64,000 nt of DNA from Earliella scabrosa (GCA_022605405.1 JABYQQ010000006.1:682001-746000); one strand, 5' to 3'. Positions 12,121 to 23,500 are shown, numbered from the stretch's first letter. Notes: generated by a model from the letters alone, not told the origin. Numbers and translations are program-made.

Positions 12121-12480
12121 TTTACTAGTACTACTGTTTTATTAATTTCTCCATATGAGGTGGGCGTACCGCATCGTGAAGTACATTTGTGTCATCATGC
12201 AACCGCCGCTACCCACTGAGGGCAACCTTCCATGTTCCCAAAAATAACATCTCAATAACATTGCAATAACAGATTGACAAATCCCGGCATACTCCCCTGA
12301 CCCGCATGAGGAGAACATTTGACAGAACACGGTGAAGACAAAGAACATCAAGAGAATATGCAAATGACATGTTCTCACCATCATAATGTTATGGGTATGT
12401 TCCTGCAAACATTGAGAGATCACACAATCACCTTCTGCGATGTTATCAAAATGTTCGTTCCGGAGACATGGATACTTGCC
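12121..12480. repeat. AT-rich island with inverted ATGTTAT and ATGTTC motifs (MITE-like)
   Basis: ATAACAT occurs at 12244 and 12255, and its reverse complement ATGTTAT at 12386 and 12440. GAACAT occurs at 12313 and 12343, with ATGTTC at 12232, 12369, 12397 and 12451. GAGAACATTTG (12311) faces CAAATGACATGTTCTC (12362) as imperfect arms around a centre near 12344, which the 12244/12440 pair shares. No transposase, clear terminal repeats or target-site duplication could be fixed by eye, so the element type is inferred. Confidence 0.35.
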
Positions 12481-12788
12481 CTCAGTGACCGTGGGTGGTT
12501 CAGACGTGACTTGCCATATGTGGACAGTGTCACACTAGGACGCCCACGAATGATGGGCGCGTTCCGGCGCGTCGGGCGCCCCGCCTCTTCCATCCTCACT
12601 GCCACCTCGTTCTCGCCTGCATCCACGGTCGCATCTTGGCCGTTGCTCAGCCCGTCTAGCGGCGCACTCAAGACAGCCGTAAAAGCCTGCTCTCGTCACC
12701 GGGCCCCACGGACAGCGATACATCGCCCGCTGCGCGCTCGCGGTCATTTTATGAACCCGAGGGTGCTAGGCACGGGTGACGGTCCGCC

Positions 12789-15700
12789 ATGCTGACGCAC
12801 ATCCCCTTCCCTGCGCTGCCAACGCCGCCATCATGGTTCCCGGGACACATGCTGCAGTTCCAGCGAATGCTGCCGACGCTGCTGAACAAGACGGATGTCG
12901 TCCTGGAGCTGCGCGATGCCCGCCTCCCGCTCACGAGCATCAATCGGAACTTCGAAGGTGCGTGCGTGTCTTCTCCCGAGCCGCGTTCTTCACGGATTTC
13001 TGTGTTCCTGACCGTGCACATGTCGCCTTGACCCGTCGGGCCTAAGGCCTTCCCTGAACGGTGTCTTGTCATGGAGTGCTCTCACAACGGAGGCCGGGAC
13101 TCCGCGAAGCGTGGGGCGTATTTGCATAGGGCTGTGGCGCTTGGCACATGATAATTGGATCTGCTACGCCGCGAGAGGAAGCTCTGTGCGTCTACGCCTC
13201 AGTTGAGCGAGTCCGTACCGCTGTCCACTGCTCCACCTTTGGCAGGTTAGGACCCCCTTTGTCGAGCCGTGGATGGACATCGGACAGTGGAGGTGCTGTG
13301 GGGGTTGCTGGATTGGCGACACAGCATTGCGTCTGCGGAGCGTTAGCGCAGCTTAATTGCGAGGCGCGGTTGACTATGTAGCCCTTGACTCGGGGCACAG
13401 AGTCCACTGCAGCGTCCACTTTAATGGCAGTGAAAAATCCGCTTCCTGTCATGAGCGGTCCGCGGCCCAGTGGGTTCGTCTGTCCACCGACCCACATATC
13501 ACGGCGCCACTCCGCCACACATTGAGTGACTCCGGTGACGTGTCTGCTGTGCTTGGAGTCAAGACATTAGCCGGATGAGGTTTACGCTTCTCCTTGGAAT
13601 CATCTTTTCGCTGAGTATTCATAGAAGTGTACTGCCATTGCTGTTATCTGCCGGGTGCAGCAGAGGTGCTAGGCTCAATTATGGGCACTTCTGCTGTTTG
13701 TGACCCGGGGTCCACATGCGAGAATCCTACCTCGACTTTGTCGAATGTCCCTAGCGATGCCCATACCAAGCCGACCGCGAGCATGTTCAGAGGAGACATC
13801 GGGCTCCCGTGGTCGCTCATCGCGGGCGGACCCTGGTTTTGGCCGGGTCTGCGATGACAGAATGACACGGATCCGTCAGACACACCGATGCATCTGAACC
13901 GTCTCGACCGTTAATCATCCACGATTGTTCTTGCCGCCGCGTCGGTGATCCATCGCGATCGATTGTTGTGACCTCGTGGGGGCACCTTCGACCTGGAGGC
14001 CCTCTGTCGCGACCCGGCATGCGTGCTTGCACGCTGGCCGTGTGGAATCAACTCAAAGCGACTGCAGGCGGCTGTCGAGGCTTCTGGAACGCGTCTTGCA
14101 AGAGCATGAATCGAACAAGCATGCCTTGCGCCGGGGTTGATGATCACTCTGCTGTGTGAGCGATACGGTAGCGCAGTCTCCTACTGGCGCGATGCGGACG
14201 CTCGACCGCTCGAGTTCGCCCTAGGCACATGTTATCCGCGAGGGATGCTGCGGTGGATTTGCAAGATGTATCCCAGCATTTCCACATATCACACAATTGA
14301 GGGCGATGGGTTATCCTGATAATGTTTATCGATGGACACATTGAACCGCAGCCACCCAGAGATGTATCACTTGAAGAGACGGTATGGAAGGTGGCGGTGG
14401 TATGGCATGCTCGATCGTCTTCCCGGATTCCCGGATGATTATTCGAGTTGCCATGGACCGTTGTCTTCTGTTGCCTCCTCCTCGAGTTCCACAGCCGCGG
14501 AGCGGTGCCACGAGCGTCCGCGCAAACGCAGCCTATACGATACGCTGCTCCGATGGATCATAATGATGTTACGGACTGAGGCATCGCAGGTGCACAATGT
14601 GCAATCACGAAGTGTTGCAACTGGACATGTCTACGTCGCGACGCCACATCTCCTCCATGCCTCGATGGTTTTCCAGCTGGAGGTCTAGTGAGACTACCAA
14701 CTCGACGCCTCATGGAAGATCTGGTTGACGGATATCGGGATAGGTCCTCCCAGATTACTACCGTTTTGGCGTCTCCTGTCCCGTGGCATTCGCTGCCTCT
14801 CCTGAGGACTGAGGAATGAGCTGGGGTGGCTAGGAGAATTGAATCAACAGACCACATCCTATCTCATGCCGAGCGCGACCTGCACTCTATGCAGCCATTT
14901 GCTCTTATTAATCTATCTCCTTCTAATCTTTGCTTAGTCATATCTTCCTGCACCAAGTCGGACAGACTCTAATTACTGTGATTCTCGCAGGTGCATTGCA
15001 AAAGTGGCGTCGCGAACGGGGAGCCGTGCCAGGTTCGAGCTCTTCGACAGATGGATCTGCCGCACGGCCCAGCAACGGCCCCGTCTGTGAGCGTGTGGTC
15101 GTGTTCAGCAAGCGCGATTTGGTACCTGACTGGGGCATCAAGGTTCGTAAAGTTAGACTTTGTCCCTCCGGCTGTTCTAATCTTCCCGAACTGCCATAAC
15201 TCTCGCAGCCGTTCCAGCGCGCAATGGAGACCAAGTATCCCGATCAGAGGACGTTCTTTGCGTCGTGGAATCGCACCCGCGATATCAAGGCAGTCAGCGA
15301 ACTGCTTGTCAGTATGTCCCCTCCGCCGGTTCCCCACACAGCGCCACGACTCATCCCGCGCCTCCAGACTTGGCCAAGGAACATCCGTACCGGTCAGAAC
15401 TGAATGTCCTGGTCGTGGGGATGCCGAACGTCGGCAAGTCGACTTTGTTGAACGCGCTCAGGAATATCGGCATCGCAGGGCGTAAGTCAGCTTTCTTTCT
15501 CTACCTTCAAGATCTCCGCGGCGCCACTGGCTCACACTCGCCCTTCACCGTAGCAACGCCCAAAGCCCTTCGAACATCCGCGCAGCCTGGGATGACGCGT
15601 GTGCTGTCTACCCGGCTCAAGCTGTCCGTTGACCCGCTGGTCTATGCGTATGACTCGCCCGGCGTCATGCTTCCGTTCCTTGGAAAAGGCATGAAAGGCG

Positions 15701-16451
15701 CGGAACGGGGAATCAAGCTCGCGCTGATAGGTCAGTTGACGAAAAGCTCGAGTCGAGAAGCCGGCGGACTGACGTACGCTCACGACACCGTGCGGGACGG
15801 CAACAGCCGGAATCAAGGAGGGTCTGTACGACACGGAGGCGCTCGCCTCGTATTTGCTGTACCGGCTGAACGTGCTGGACCCTGTCGGTGAGTGGACCCT
15901 GGTTTTTTCTGGCCGTGCCGCAGAACGGAGGGAGATTGACGCCACGCCGCGCGACGGCCACCCACGGTTGCGCAGCACCGGCGTATCTGCGGCTCCTGCC
16001 CCCAGAAACGCGGCCGCTGCTCGACGTCCACGAATTCCTGGCGCTCCTGGCGAAGCGGCTATGCATGCTCAAGCGGGGAGGGATCCCAGACGTCTCCCGG
16101 GCGGCGGTGTGGTTCATCAAGTGGTGGCGGGAAGAAGGCGGTCTGGCGTCCGCGTCTGCTCCTGCTCTCCCCGACTCGACAGTAACTTCCGGCCTGGAAA
16201 GTTTCCGCCGTGGCTGGGGATTCGACCTCGAGTGGGATGTCGATGCTACAGCCGCCGGGCGCTACGACGAGGCGGCCATCCAGGCGAAGATTGAGCATTG
16301 CATCGACGCATTCGAGCAGTCGGCGCTCGAGGAGGAAGAGGACGGAAGCGCGGTCAGTTCCACCCAGGAAAAGAAGCGGCTGAAGGAGGAGCAGCGCGTG
16401 AGGCAGCGGGCGCGGACAAGGGCGAGATTGGCCGCAAAGAGGGGCGGATAA
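12789..16451 (+). CDS. MTG1: mitochondrial ribosome assembly GTPase (MTG1/YlqF-type)
   Basis: A circularly permuted GTPase of the mitochondrial matrix that helps mature the large mitoribosomal subunit. Predicted join(12789..12957, 14991..15142, 15209..15311, 15368..15481, 15554..15730, 15807..15887, 15976..16451), 423 aa. Exon 1 carries the family N-terminus (WFPGHMLQFQRMLP, then DVVLELRDARLPLTSINRNF). The G4-like motif SKRD comes next, then the P-loop GMPNVGKST, the TSAQPGMTRV switch region and the G3 motif DSPGVMLPF. The permuted order G4-G1-G3 fits YlqF-family proteins. The C-terminal exon contains LDVHEFLALLAKR and a basic Arg/Lys tail. The donor of intron 2 (GTTCGT) is weak but is the only one keeping phase. 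The first intron, 12958-14990, is 2033 bp against 55-90 bp for the rest. Confidence 0.9.
12958..14990 (+). other. 2.0-kb first intron of MTG1
   Basis: The donor is GTGCGT and the acceptor TTCTCGCAG, preceded by a branch-like CTAAT about 20 bp upstream. Joining the flanks restores the family sequence NFEGALQKW in phase. The interior has no recognisable transposase or reverse transcriptase. Minus-strand open frames at 13192-13518 and 13644-13883, and a 42-codon signal-peptide-like + frame at 13575-13703, are unsupported. Confidence 0.7.
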
Positions 16452-17368
16452 GGTTCGTCGGGGGTCGTCTGAACGTCTCACCCGCAGAGCGTTGCATCTG
16501 ATTCATTTTTTGGGTTGAAGATTACCTACGCTACATGCTGACTAATGTGCCCGGTTGTTATGAACACGGCGGGTGCCTTTTGTGCCATACCATTCCTCGC
16601 ATATCCTATGTAGGCCAGAGACCCACGAGAACTGAACTCGCCCACCAGCTCATCCGCCCAATTTCCCGTAGCCGCCGCTCGCTGTTGAATCCACCGTGTC
16701 CTCAAGGAGAGGAGTCCAGTCGCGACAGCGGATAAAGGGCAGTTGACCTGCCAGTGCGCCACATGTTGGTTGGTAGTGACAGAGTTGAGGCCGTCCTCCG
16801 GCTCGAGGAGCTAGACAAAACACGTTAGTGTGCTGCGATTTGTCCGGCTGTTATTCATCCTTCCCACGTCACTCCTACGCAGCTCTTCGCATTGTCCTCG
16901 AGGACGCCCGCAATATCGCCTTCCCTGCAATCACAACGGCGAAATGGGCAGTGCGGCACCAACGACGGCTGACAGCACGCAAATCAAGCTCGGACGGCGG
17001 CGTATGGCTTATTCTTCCCATCCACCGTGTGTCTGCTTCGCGGACGCAATCACATAACGCCACGGAAGCAGTCTTGTCAGACTCCGATTCGACGGAACAA
17101 AACTCTCGCCTCCCCTGTCACCCATCACGGACAAAACGGTGAACATATGATGAATAGTTTACTGCTGCCCAGAAGTACGGCTGCTATCGGCGTTGGTGTG
17201 CTGCACTGATAAAGCGCGCAGTACGAAGCGGTATATTTACACGAACTTGGAGCACAGTATCGACGCAAAGCCGCCCGAGGGGTACATGATATCCCCACAC
17301 CCGCCGTGGCGCCGGGAGGATTCCCTGCCTCCCTTGGACTGCCGACTCGTGACGGCTTCTGGTATGTG
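16452..17368. other. intergenic region between convergent genes
   Basis: It separates the 3' end of MTG1 (+) from the 3' end of the first MFS gene (-). A 78-codon minus-strand frame at 16526-16762 exists but shows no family or splice support. Confidence 0.4.
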
Positions 17369-19590
17369 CTACGTGGGCACGTACCGAGCACGCGGGATGA
17401 GAGCCCACAGAACGATAAGGGTGGACATCATCGAGACCACGCTACATGATGCGGAGATGACGCCTTGGGTCAGCTATCCGGCTAGAACCATCGGCGGCGA
17501 TCACTCACAATGGCTGGAGAGAGGCGATACCGAACTTCTGCGCGAGAAGGCCGGTGATGAACGGCAGGACCGCAGAGCCGGCCTGGCCCGCGCCCGCAAT
17601 ATATCCCGCGCAACCGGTCATGAGCCACGGAGGGAGGATGGTTGTGGAGTGGTTCATGAGGATGGGGAACATAGGGCCGAGGAGAAGGCCAACCAGGGAA
17701 ATTGCAACGGCGTTCTGAATGAGCGAAGGTACGAACCAGACGGTCACTTCCAACCTGTCGCGATGGATCGGCGTTATGGTGCCATTGTCAGAAGCGCGCG
17801 AATAAACAGGACGGATGTGGTACTCACCCTATGGTCAACACGGCGTAGATGAAGAGCGCACGACGCTCCCCGATCTGTGGCAAGCTTAGAAGATCGACGG
17901 CTATGGACGGGATAACGACTCGCCTTCCGGTTCACCCACAGGAGGAGGATGCGGCCAAGCATAATACCTAACGAGCCACAGGGTCATATATTATACAGGG
18001 CAGGCAACACTGTGGACTCACCACCGAAGAAACCAGAGGAGATATAACCGGAGTTTTCACCACCACCGCGCTTCTCCAAAATGAACGTGACGATCCATCC
18101 TATAGGCACCATTCAGTCCCGCAATTCGTGGAAGTGCGCGTCAGTACAGACAGCAGACATACCACCGAGTGTGACCTCGATCCCCACATAGATCAATGCG
18201 AAGAAAGACAAGGCATGAACCTCCTTCAGCCGCATCATCTGCTTGAACTTGCTGGAATCGCCATTGTCCGCATCCGCAATCTCTCCCTCCTCCTGCATGA
18301 TGACTGGATAATATCAGCTATGCGTTGCATTTCGGAGCCATCCCACCATGCATACCATCCTGTCGCTTGCCGCGGAAGACGGTCCACAGGACTGCAGCGC
18401 TGATCACATACAATCCAGCAGAGATGATGAAGTGGAAGGACCAATGCTTAGCGTCAAGCGAGAACCGTGTTGCCACCAGCGGCGAGATGAGCGCGCCAAG
18501 TCCTGCAGATGACACGTAGTTGAGCGTGATTCATTTGTGCCGGGTGATTCAGAGGAAACGAACCGTAAGTGCCGTGGAGGAATCCCATCTTCTCACGAGA
18601 GTTCCTCTTGAGGCTCGCAACATATCCGGTGGACTGCGCTGCTTGGACCGCAAGGGTGAAACCGATGCAGTAGTAAGCTACACACATGACAGGGAATGGT
18701 CCTGCAGGGACGATCATCACGTATGCTCCAATCTGGCACACGGCCCCTGTTCATAGCCGACGTCAGCTGCTAAACTCGCAAGCAAGCACCACCGAGGTAC
18801 CCATTACAAGAACCTAAGCTCGAGTCAGTGTAAGCCTCACGTGGTAGTATGAGCTGCACTGGCCTTTCCAAACCCGAATCTCTCCGTGAGGAAGACGTTC
18901 GCGAATGCGCCTGAGAGGAATCCCTGGCTCGAGACTTTTGATGAATAGGCAAATGGAAGCGGGCAAGACTGATCACGCTTACAGCAGCATTGCACACGAA
19001 GAGCATAGAGACAATAGCAAAACCGATCTGTGTCAATCGGTCACTTCAGGTCAATGGAACGGGTCGGGAGCCGAAACCATGCATACATTGTACTTCTCCT
19101 GAACCCGAGGAAGCATCGGGCCTGTCGTCCCATCGTTCCAGCCGTTCACGAAGAGACAGAAGCACAGAGCCAAGAAGTGAATCAGGCTCTTCCGACGTTG
19201 CTGCGCATCAGGACCACTCTCCGCAGCAGCTTCGTAGTTCGCGATGCTGCGGATAGGAGGGACGCGAGACTGCGATCCAGAACCGGTCTCAACATCGGCG
19301 CGAACAGCAGTGGACGTGGCCGCTGTATCGTCGCGGATGCTCTTGAGCTCGATGTTCTCGACAGTCTGCATAGAACGAGCTCGGGCACTGGGATCCGGAC
19401 GGTGGCGGATGTCGGGGGCGGTTCCTTGTTGTCTGTCGGACAGAGAGAGACTATCGACGGAAGCGTGGGGTCCACGCGACTTCTGTTCATCCTGGATCCC
19501 GGTCGCCATGAGGGTATTGACTGTCGGCGACGGAGTTGCCAGTGGAGAGTTGTACGGCACAGCTTCTACGACACCTGAGGAAGCACTCAT
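17369..19590 (-). CDS. MFS transporter, Bsc6-like (paralogue 1)
   Basis: A plasma-membrane or organelle transporter of the major facilitator superfamily, substrate unknown. The start is taken at MSASSGVVEA (19590); an in-frame ATG also lies at 19641. A cytosolic N-terminal region of about 150 residues is Ser/Thr-rich. It is followed by QRRKSLIHFLALCFCLFVNG, the family signature NDGTTGPMLP, and blocks matching the two + strand paralogues (QIGFAIVSMLFVCNAA; PAGPFPVMCVAYYCIGF; GLGALISPLVATRF; EVHALSFFALIYVGIEVTLG; LMLGRILLLWVNRK; LVGLLLGPMFPILMNHSTTI; GYIAGAGQAGSAVLPFITG). The last exon encodes SMMSTLIVLWALIPRARYVP then TAG at 17369. At least seven short introns interrupt it. It lacks the RRRS-containing motif of paralogues 2 and 3. 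Confidence 0.85.
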
Positions 19591-19641
19591 GGCGGAAAGA
19601 CAGCTATCCCGGACGATGTCGTCGCGGCCTTCCAGTAGCAT

Positions 19642-20101
19642 CCGCGATCAGTTAGAACATGATCTGCACGACCGCCGTATCGCAGAAGACTTACAGAACC
19701 ACCAGAGCAGGGACAGGAGGATGTTCTGAGGTTGAGGACTCGGAGTCAGTGAGCCGCGACGAACACACTTATGAAGTTGATCGGCCACTTACTCGAGCTT
19801 TGTAAGCACTTATCGGGGTCGCCAAGAAAGAAGGTACTGCTTTTGTCGACTGATGGAATTTTCGGCTAGTCAGCTGATACCCTCAGGAACATAAGGAAAG
19901 CATCAGTAATCAATACTCCAGTGGTACTTGCTCTCCCCACAGGATCGCAAGGAGCAGAGACGACCAACAGGTGGTCACGCTATATCATCGCACCCTATTG
20001 CCGGTTAGTCAAATCTAACAATGCTCCACTTCGATACAGAAAACGATAGTATGCTACAAGATGTTCGCTTCTCATTCGACTCGATCCTACCACTTTAACC
20101 T
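19642..20101. other. upstream region of MFS paralogue 1 and 3' side of the PFK-2 gene
   Basis: No coding sequence is supported. It presumably holds the promoter of the MFS gene and the 3' UTR of the downstream minus-strand gene. Confidence 0.4.
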
Positions 20102-21948
20102 TCAAGCACCGCTGGCCTGCGCCGGTACGTCGGTCGTCTCAGGCCGCCGCTTTCCCCTCGTGTCCTCCGCGTAGTTCTCGTAGAAGTTGTGTTCGTCCTT
20201 CCCGTGCGTGTTGCCGCTACTCCGTCCGGGCCCGTCCCAGAAGTGGTGCGCCTGAGAGTACACACCGTAAGACGTTGGGACGACCTCGATCAGATCGCCC
20301 CGGGCGACCTCGATGGCGGGGATCTCAGATGCAGGTAAGCCGATGAGATACGCGAGGATGCAGCGGATGACGGAGGCGTGGCCGATGATGAGCAGATCCT
20401 CCTTCTCGCGCTCAAGCTCGATGAGTGTGGGCTCGAGGCGCACTGATAGAGAAAAATGAGATTGAAGATCAATTGAGAGGGAGATAGCGGATGGACGTAC
20501 CACAAAGATCGTGGTAGCTCTCCGCACGGGGGGCACGATACGCATACGGGTCGTTGACGAAGCGCACCCATTCGTCCGGATAGTACTTGCGCACTTGGTC
20601 CGGAGTAAGCCCGTCCCAGACACCGGGATTGATTTCAGACATTTGGGGCCGCTCGATAACTTTCACCTTGGAAGGAGGTGACGGGTCGTTCGCGTTGTGT
20701 GTCAGGAATGGCCACGCCGTATGGTGTGAACGTCTACGGGCAGAGGTCCATATCTATACAAGACGCAGGGGAGCAATGCGATCAGCTACATTGCAGGACG
20801 ATTGAGGCGGATTGAGTAACACTGACCACAAGCCGCCGGTCTTTCGGGTCAAGTCCGCGTGCTTCTAGCGACTTCACACGACGCTCCAGGACAAACTCCT
20901 TCAGACGCTCTGCATACTCCCATCCGGCGGGAGACAGGTCAGAATCCGCCTTATACGAGTGCTCAATGAGGGATTGCCCTGACTGTAAGAGCGGTTAGGT
21001 GAAGCTCTATGATGGAGGTGATTGCTAGGCTTACTCTGGCGAAATAAATCGTCCTGAAGCGATTATGGATATTCATGAGGAAGAAGACCGTTCTTGATTG
21101 GAGATAACCATGAATGTTCTGTTGTGGTGTCAACCTCGCCATATACGCGCCAGTGTGACGAGAACTCACGTTGACCATGATCTTCTCGCCGACGTTGATA
21201 ATACGGATGAACGGCCATGTCGTCTCTTCGACGGGCTCATAGTGAATTTCATGGTCCTTAATGCGGTTATAGTAGTCGGCAACGGCCTTCTCTGAATCCC
21301 AGCCGCGGTACTACGGTCAGATGTTAACGAATAACTTTCTGGAAATCTCGCCGGACAATACTCGCATCAGGAGAGGAGATCTTGACACTGCGGATGTTGG
21401 ACAAGATGAGTTCTTCGTTGTCACATAGCGACTCTGTCATGCTACCGTCAATGTGGGAATATAGCGGAACATGCATTTGCAGTACCAAGCATGACGACAT
21501 GAATACCGGCCTTGTCGAACTTCTCAGCAATGGCCTGACGACGTTCCCGGGTTCCATTGTTCGCGTCATAGATGACTACTTGTCCACCTGAGTTGAAGAA
21601 GTCCCAAATCTGCTGTTCACAGCCCTCAAGCACCTTCTCGCGAAGCTGGATCGTCTCCGGGCTTTTCTCTCCTTGTGCCAACTTCAGCGAGTCCCTTGTT
21701 CATCAGCCGACACAACACGCACCCAAAGTGAAGTAGTCCGGCGGTAGTTTCTGTGCCCCTCCAAGCACTTTCCTGCGGTAGTCTCCGAGAGAGATGACTG
21801 CGGTCTTCACACCAGTCCATCGTAGATATCGTTCGAGTGCCCGTGATATGTGCGTCTTGCCGCGAGCTGGGAGACCGACAGTACACACTAGAATCTTTCC
21901 GGCATGGAAGAGAAGACCAGAGGCAGTAGTATACAAGGGTGCGACCAT
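20102..21948 (-). CDS. 6-phosphofructo-2-kinase with inactive-looking bisphosphatase domain
   Basis: A cytosolic enzyme making fructose 2,6-bisphosphate, the activator of glycolysis. It starts at ATG 21948 (MVAPLYTTASG). The kinase domain follows at once: P-loop GLPARGKT, then SLGDYRRKVLGG, ANNGTRERRQAIAEKF and CDNEELILSNIRSVKISSPD. The C-terminal phosphoglycerate-mutase-like domain has GVWDGLTPDQVRKYYPDEW and LLIIGHASVIRCILAYL, so the second histidine and the glutamate region are kept. The first catalytic motif, normally RHGES, reads ARSGQS. The junction AGA|TCA across an intron with a GTAAGC donor and TTACAG acceptor keeps phase, and His becomes Ser. This matches known yeast Pfk26-type enzymes, which make but do not degrade the product. 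It lies head-to-head with the PARG-like gene, the two ATGs under 260 bp apart. Confidence 0.9.
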
Positions 21949-22207
21949 CGTGGGTGAAGGCGGGCGGGGATGAGGGCGATGGTGGTCGTTTCGACGAGAG
22001 CAACCCGAGCGGCGCCACAGACCAAGTATGGGAGGAACGCTCCGGGTGTGCTTATCTTATCTGATAATTCGCTGTGGCCGAACACGTAAGCCTCATTGCG
22101 CCCATATATATAAGCAGCAGACCGTGGTGCACGGACCCACCATGTTAGCTTCAGACCCCCACCTTGTGTTCACCGCAGAGCAAGTCCCCCTCATCCTCGT
22201 TCACAGA
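21949..22207. promoter_or_regulatory. shared divergent promoter, PFK-2 (-) and PARG-like (+)
   Basis: The two start codons are about 259 bp apart, so both genes must draw on this segment. A TATA-like run (ATATATATA, 22104-22112) faces the + gene. The - gene side is GC-rich with no obvious TATA. Confidence 0.5.
22104..22112 (+). promoter_or_regulatory. TATA-like box of the PARG-like gene
   Basis: The run lies about 30 bp before the ATG at 22142 and about 96 bp before the ATG at 22208. At the usual TATA-to-start spacing, transcription would begin near or after 22142. That favours 22208 as the translation start. Confidence 0.4.
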
Positions 22208-23500
22208 ATGGCCAAGCACAACAATCGTTCTCGCCCACGGCGCCGCGAGCCACGCCAGAGGCGCGCCAGTACTCCGACACCGATTGACCAGGTCAAACAA
22301 GCTTCCGCCGCCGTACAAGCAAAACGGAAACTCATGAAGAAGCAGAAGGCCAAAGAGCAACGACATCGTCGCTTCCAGGCTGCTGCCGCGGCCGCGCAGC
22401 GAGAGAGAAGGGAGCGTTGGGGCACGATCGCCTCGGAGACGCAGCGCATTGTCCTTGGGAATGGCCAGTACGTTGAAGAGCGTCCCGCTCCCTCTCTTGC
22501 GTCCTCTGTCACTCAATCCATGGATGGCCAAGGTCAAGTCCGAGCCTCGACCCCCATTTCCCACAACATCGCTGCACACATCACGCTCAGCAAGCAACGT
22601 ACAGTCTTCTACAACCACACCTCCGAAGCCCTCAAGTTATGGAAGCACGCCCACCCCCTTACCCCCTCCCCATCCACGCAGATCGAATTCACCTCGAAGT
22701 CGACTCTCCACATCGCTAGGGAACTATCGCTTGTCCGTTCCACCGACCCCCTCCGATCGACAGACGTCGGCGTCTTATCGTTCGCATCCGCCAAGCGCAC
22801 TGACTCATACCTCAACGGTAGCAGTGAGCAAGAGGACGTCCTCAAACGCTCTAGTTCTCTTCTCGCCTCCCTCGGTAGCGCTGCCGCTGACCAGTTCTAC
22901 AAGATCCACAACGAGTGGCGCAACAAGGACGGCAGTGGACTCCAGGACCACTCGATGCTGTACTCCCCTGGCGTTGTTGTCTTCCGGAAAGACGGCGACG
23001 ATGGAAACCCCGGGGCCTCACCTCGACCCCACCCCCGCAGTCAAGCCGGCAGGGAACGCGACCCCTCCGATGGAGAGTTTATCGCCCCTTACACCGTTGA
23101 TGTGGTCTCGGCCGTGCCGGTGAACGCTGCCGCGGTACGTGCTAAGCACATTATTCTGCCTGGTGAGGAGTCCTTCTTTGAGAACGGCATCCGAGACTCC
23201 ATGAAGGAGCGCATGGGTCGCGTCTTGCGTCTCTTCGAGCTCCACGGCGACAAAGCTCTCGTTCTTGGCGCCTTCGGGTGCAGTTCTTTTGAGAACAACG
23301 TCGAAACTGTCGCCAGGATCTGGGCGGAGCTGCTGGTATGTGGCGAGACGGTGGGTGACGTGAAGCGTGAGCCTCGATACAAGAACTCTTTCGAGCAGGT
23401 CGTGTTCGCCGTCCCAGGGAAGCTTTTCGAGCCCTTCAAGAAGGCGTTCGAGATGCGTGTCCTGGAGGAGGAGCTCACCAATGCTACGCTATCTATTTAG
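22208..23500 (+). CDS. microbial-type PARG (TIGR02452/DUF2263) domain protein with degenerate active site
   Basis: An intronless gene, 430 aa from MAKHNNRSRP (452 aa if the ATG at 22142 is used). The N-terminus is very basic (RRREPRQRR) and is followed by a Lys/Arg/Ala helix, suggesting nucleic-acid binding or nuclear targeting. The TIGR02452 fold is recognisable. N-terminal helical part: RRERWGTIASETQRIV. Core strand: GVLSFASAKR (188-197). Later elements: HSMLYSPGVVVFR, TVDVVSAVPVNAAAVR and ALVLGAFGCSSFENN. Active members of the family carry N-x-PGGG then QEE for ADP-ribose binding and glycohydrolysis. Here the corresponding stretch is KRTDSYLNGSSEQED (196-210): the GGG is absent and the last Glu is Asp. 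It may bind ligand without hydrolysing it, or be inactive. The rest of the frame is intact. Confidence 0.75.
   Translation: MAKHNNRSRPRRREPRQRRASTPTPIDQVKQASAAVQAKRKLMKKQKAKEQRHRRFQAAAAAAQRERRERWGTIASETQRIVLGNGQYVEERPAPSLASSVTQSMDGQGQVRASTPISHNIAAHITLSKQRTVFYNHTSEALKLWKHAHPLTPSPSTQIEFTSKSTLHIARELSLVRSTDPLRSTDVGVLSFASAKRTDSYLNGSSEQEDVLKRSSSLLASLGSAAADQFYKIHNEWRNKDGSGLQDHSMLYSPGVVVFRKDGDDGNPGASPRPHPRSQAGRERDPSDGEFIAPYTVDVVSAVPVNAAAVRAKHIILPGEESFFENGIRDSMKERMGRVLRLFELHGDKALVLGAFGCSSFENNVETVARIWAELLVCGETVGDVKREPRYKNSFEQVVFAVPGKLFEPFKKAFEMRVLEEELTNATLSI

Noticed and set aside
13192..13518. Minus-strand frame with a C-x7-CC pattern suggestive of a hydrophobin
   Set aside because: The remaining six cysteines of a hydrophobin are absent and no signal peptide precedes it.
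13575..13703. 42-codon signal-peptide-like + frame inside the MTG1 intron
   Set aside because: Too short and unsupported; a hydrophobic start this size can arise by chance.
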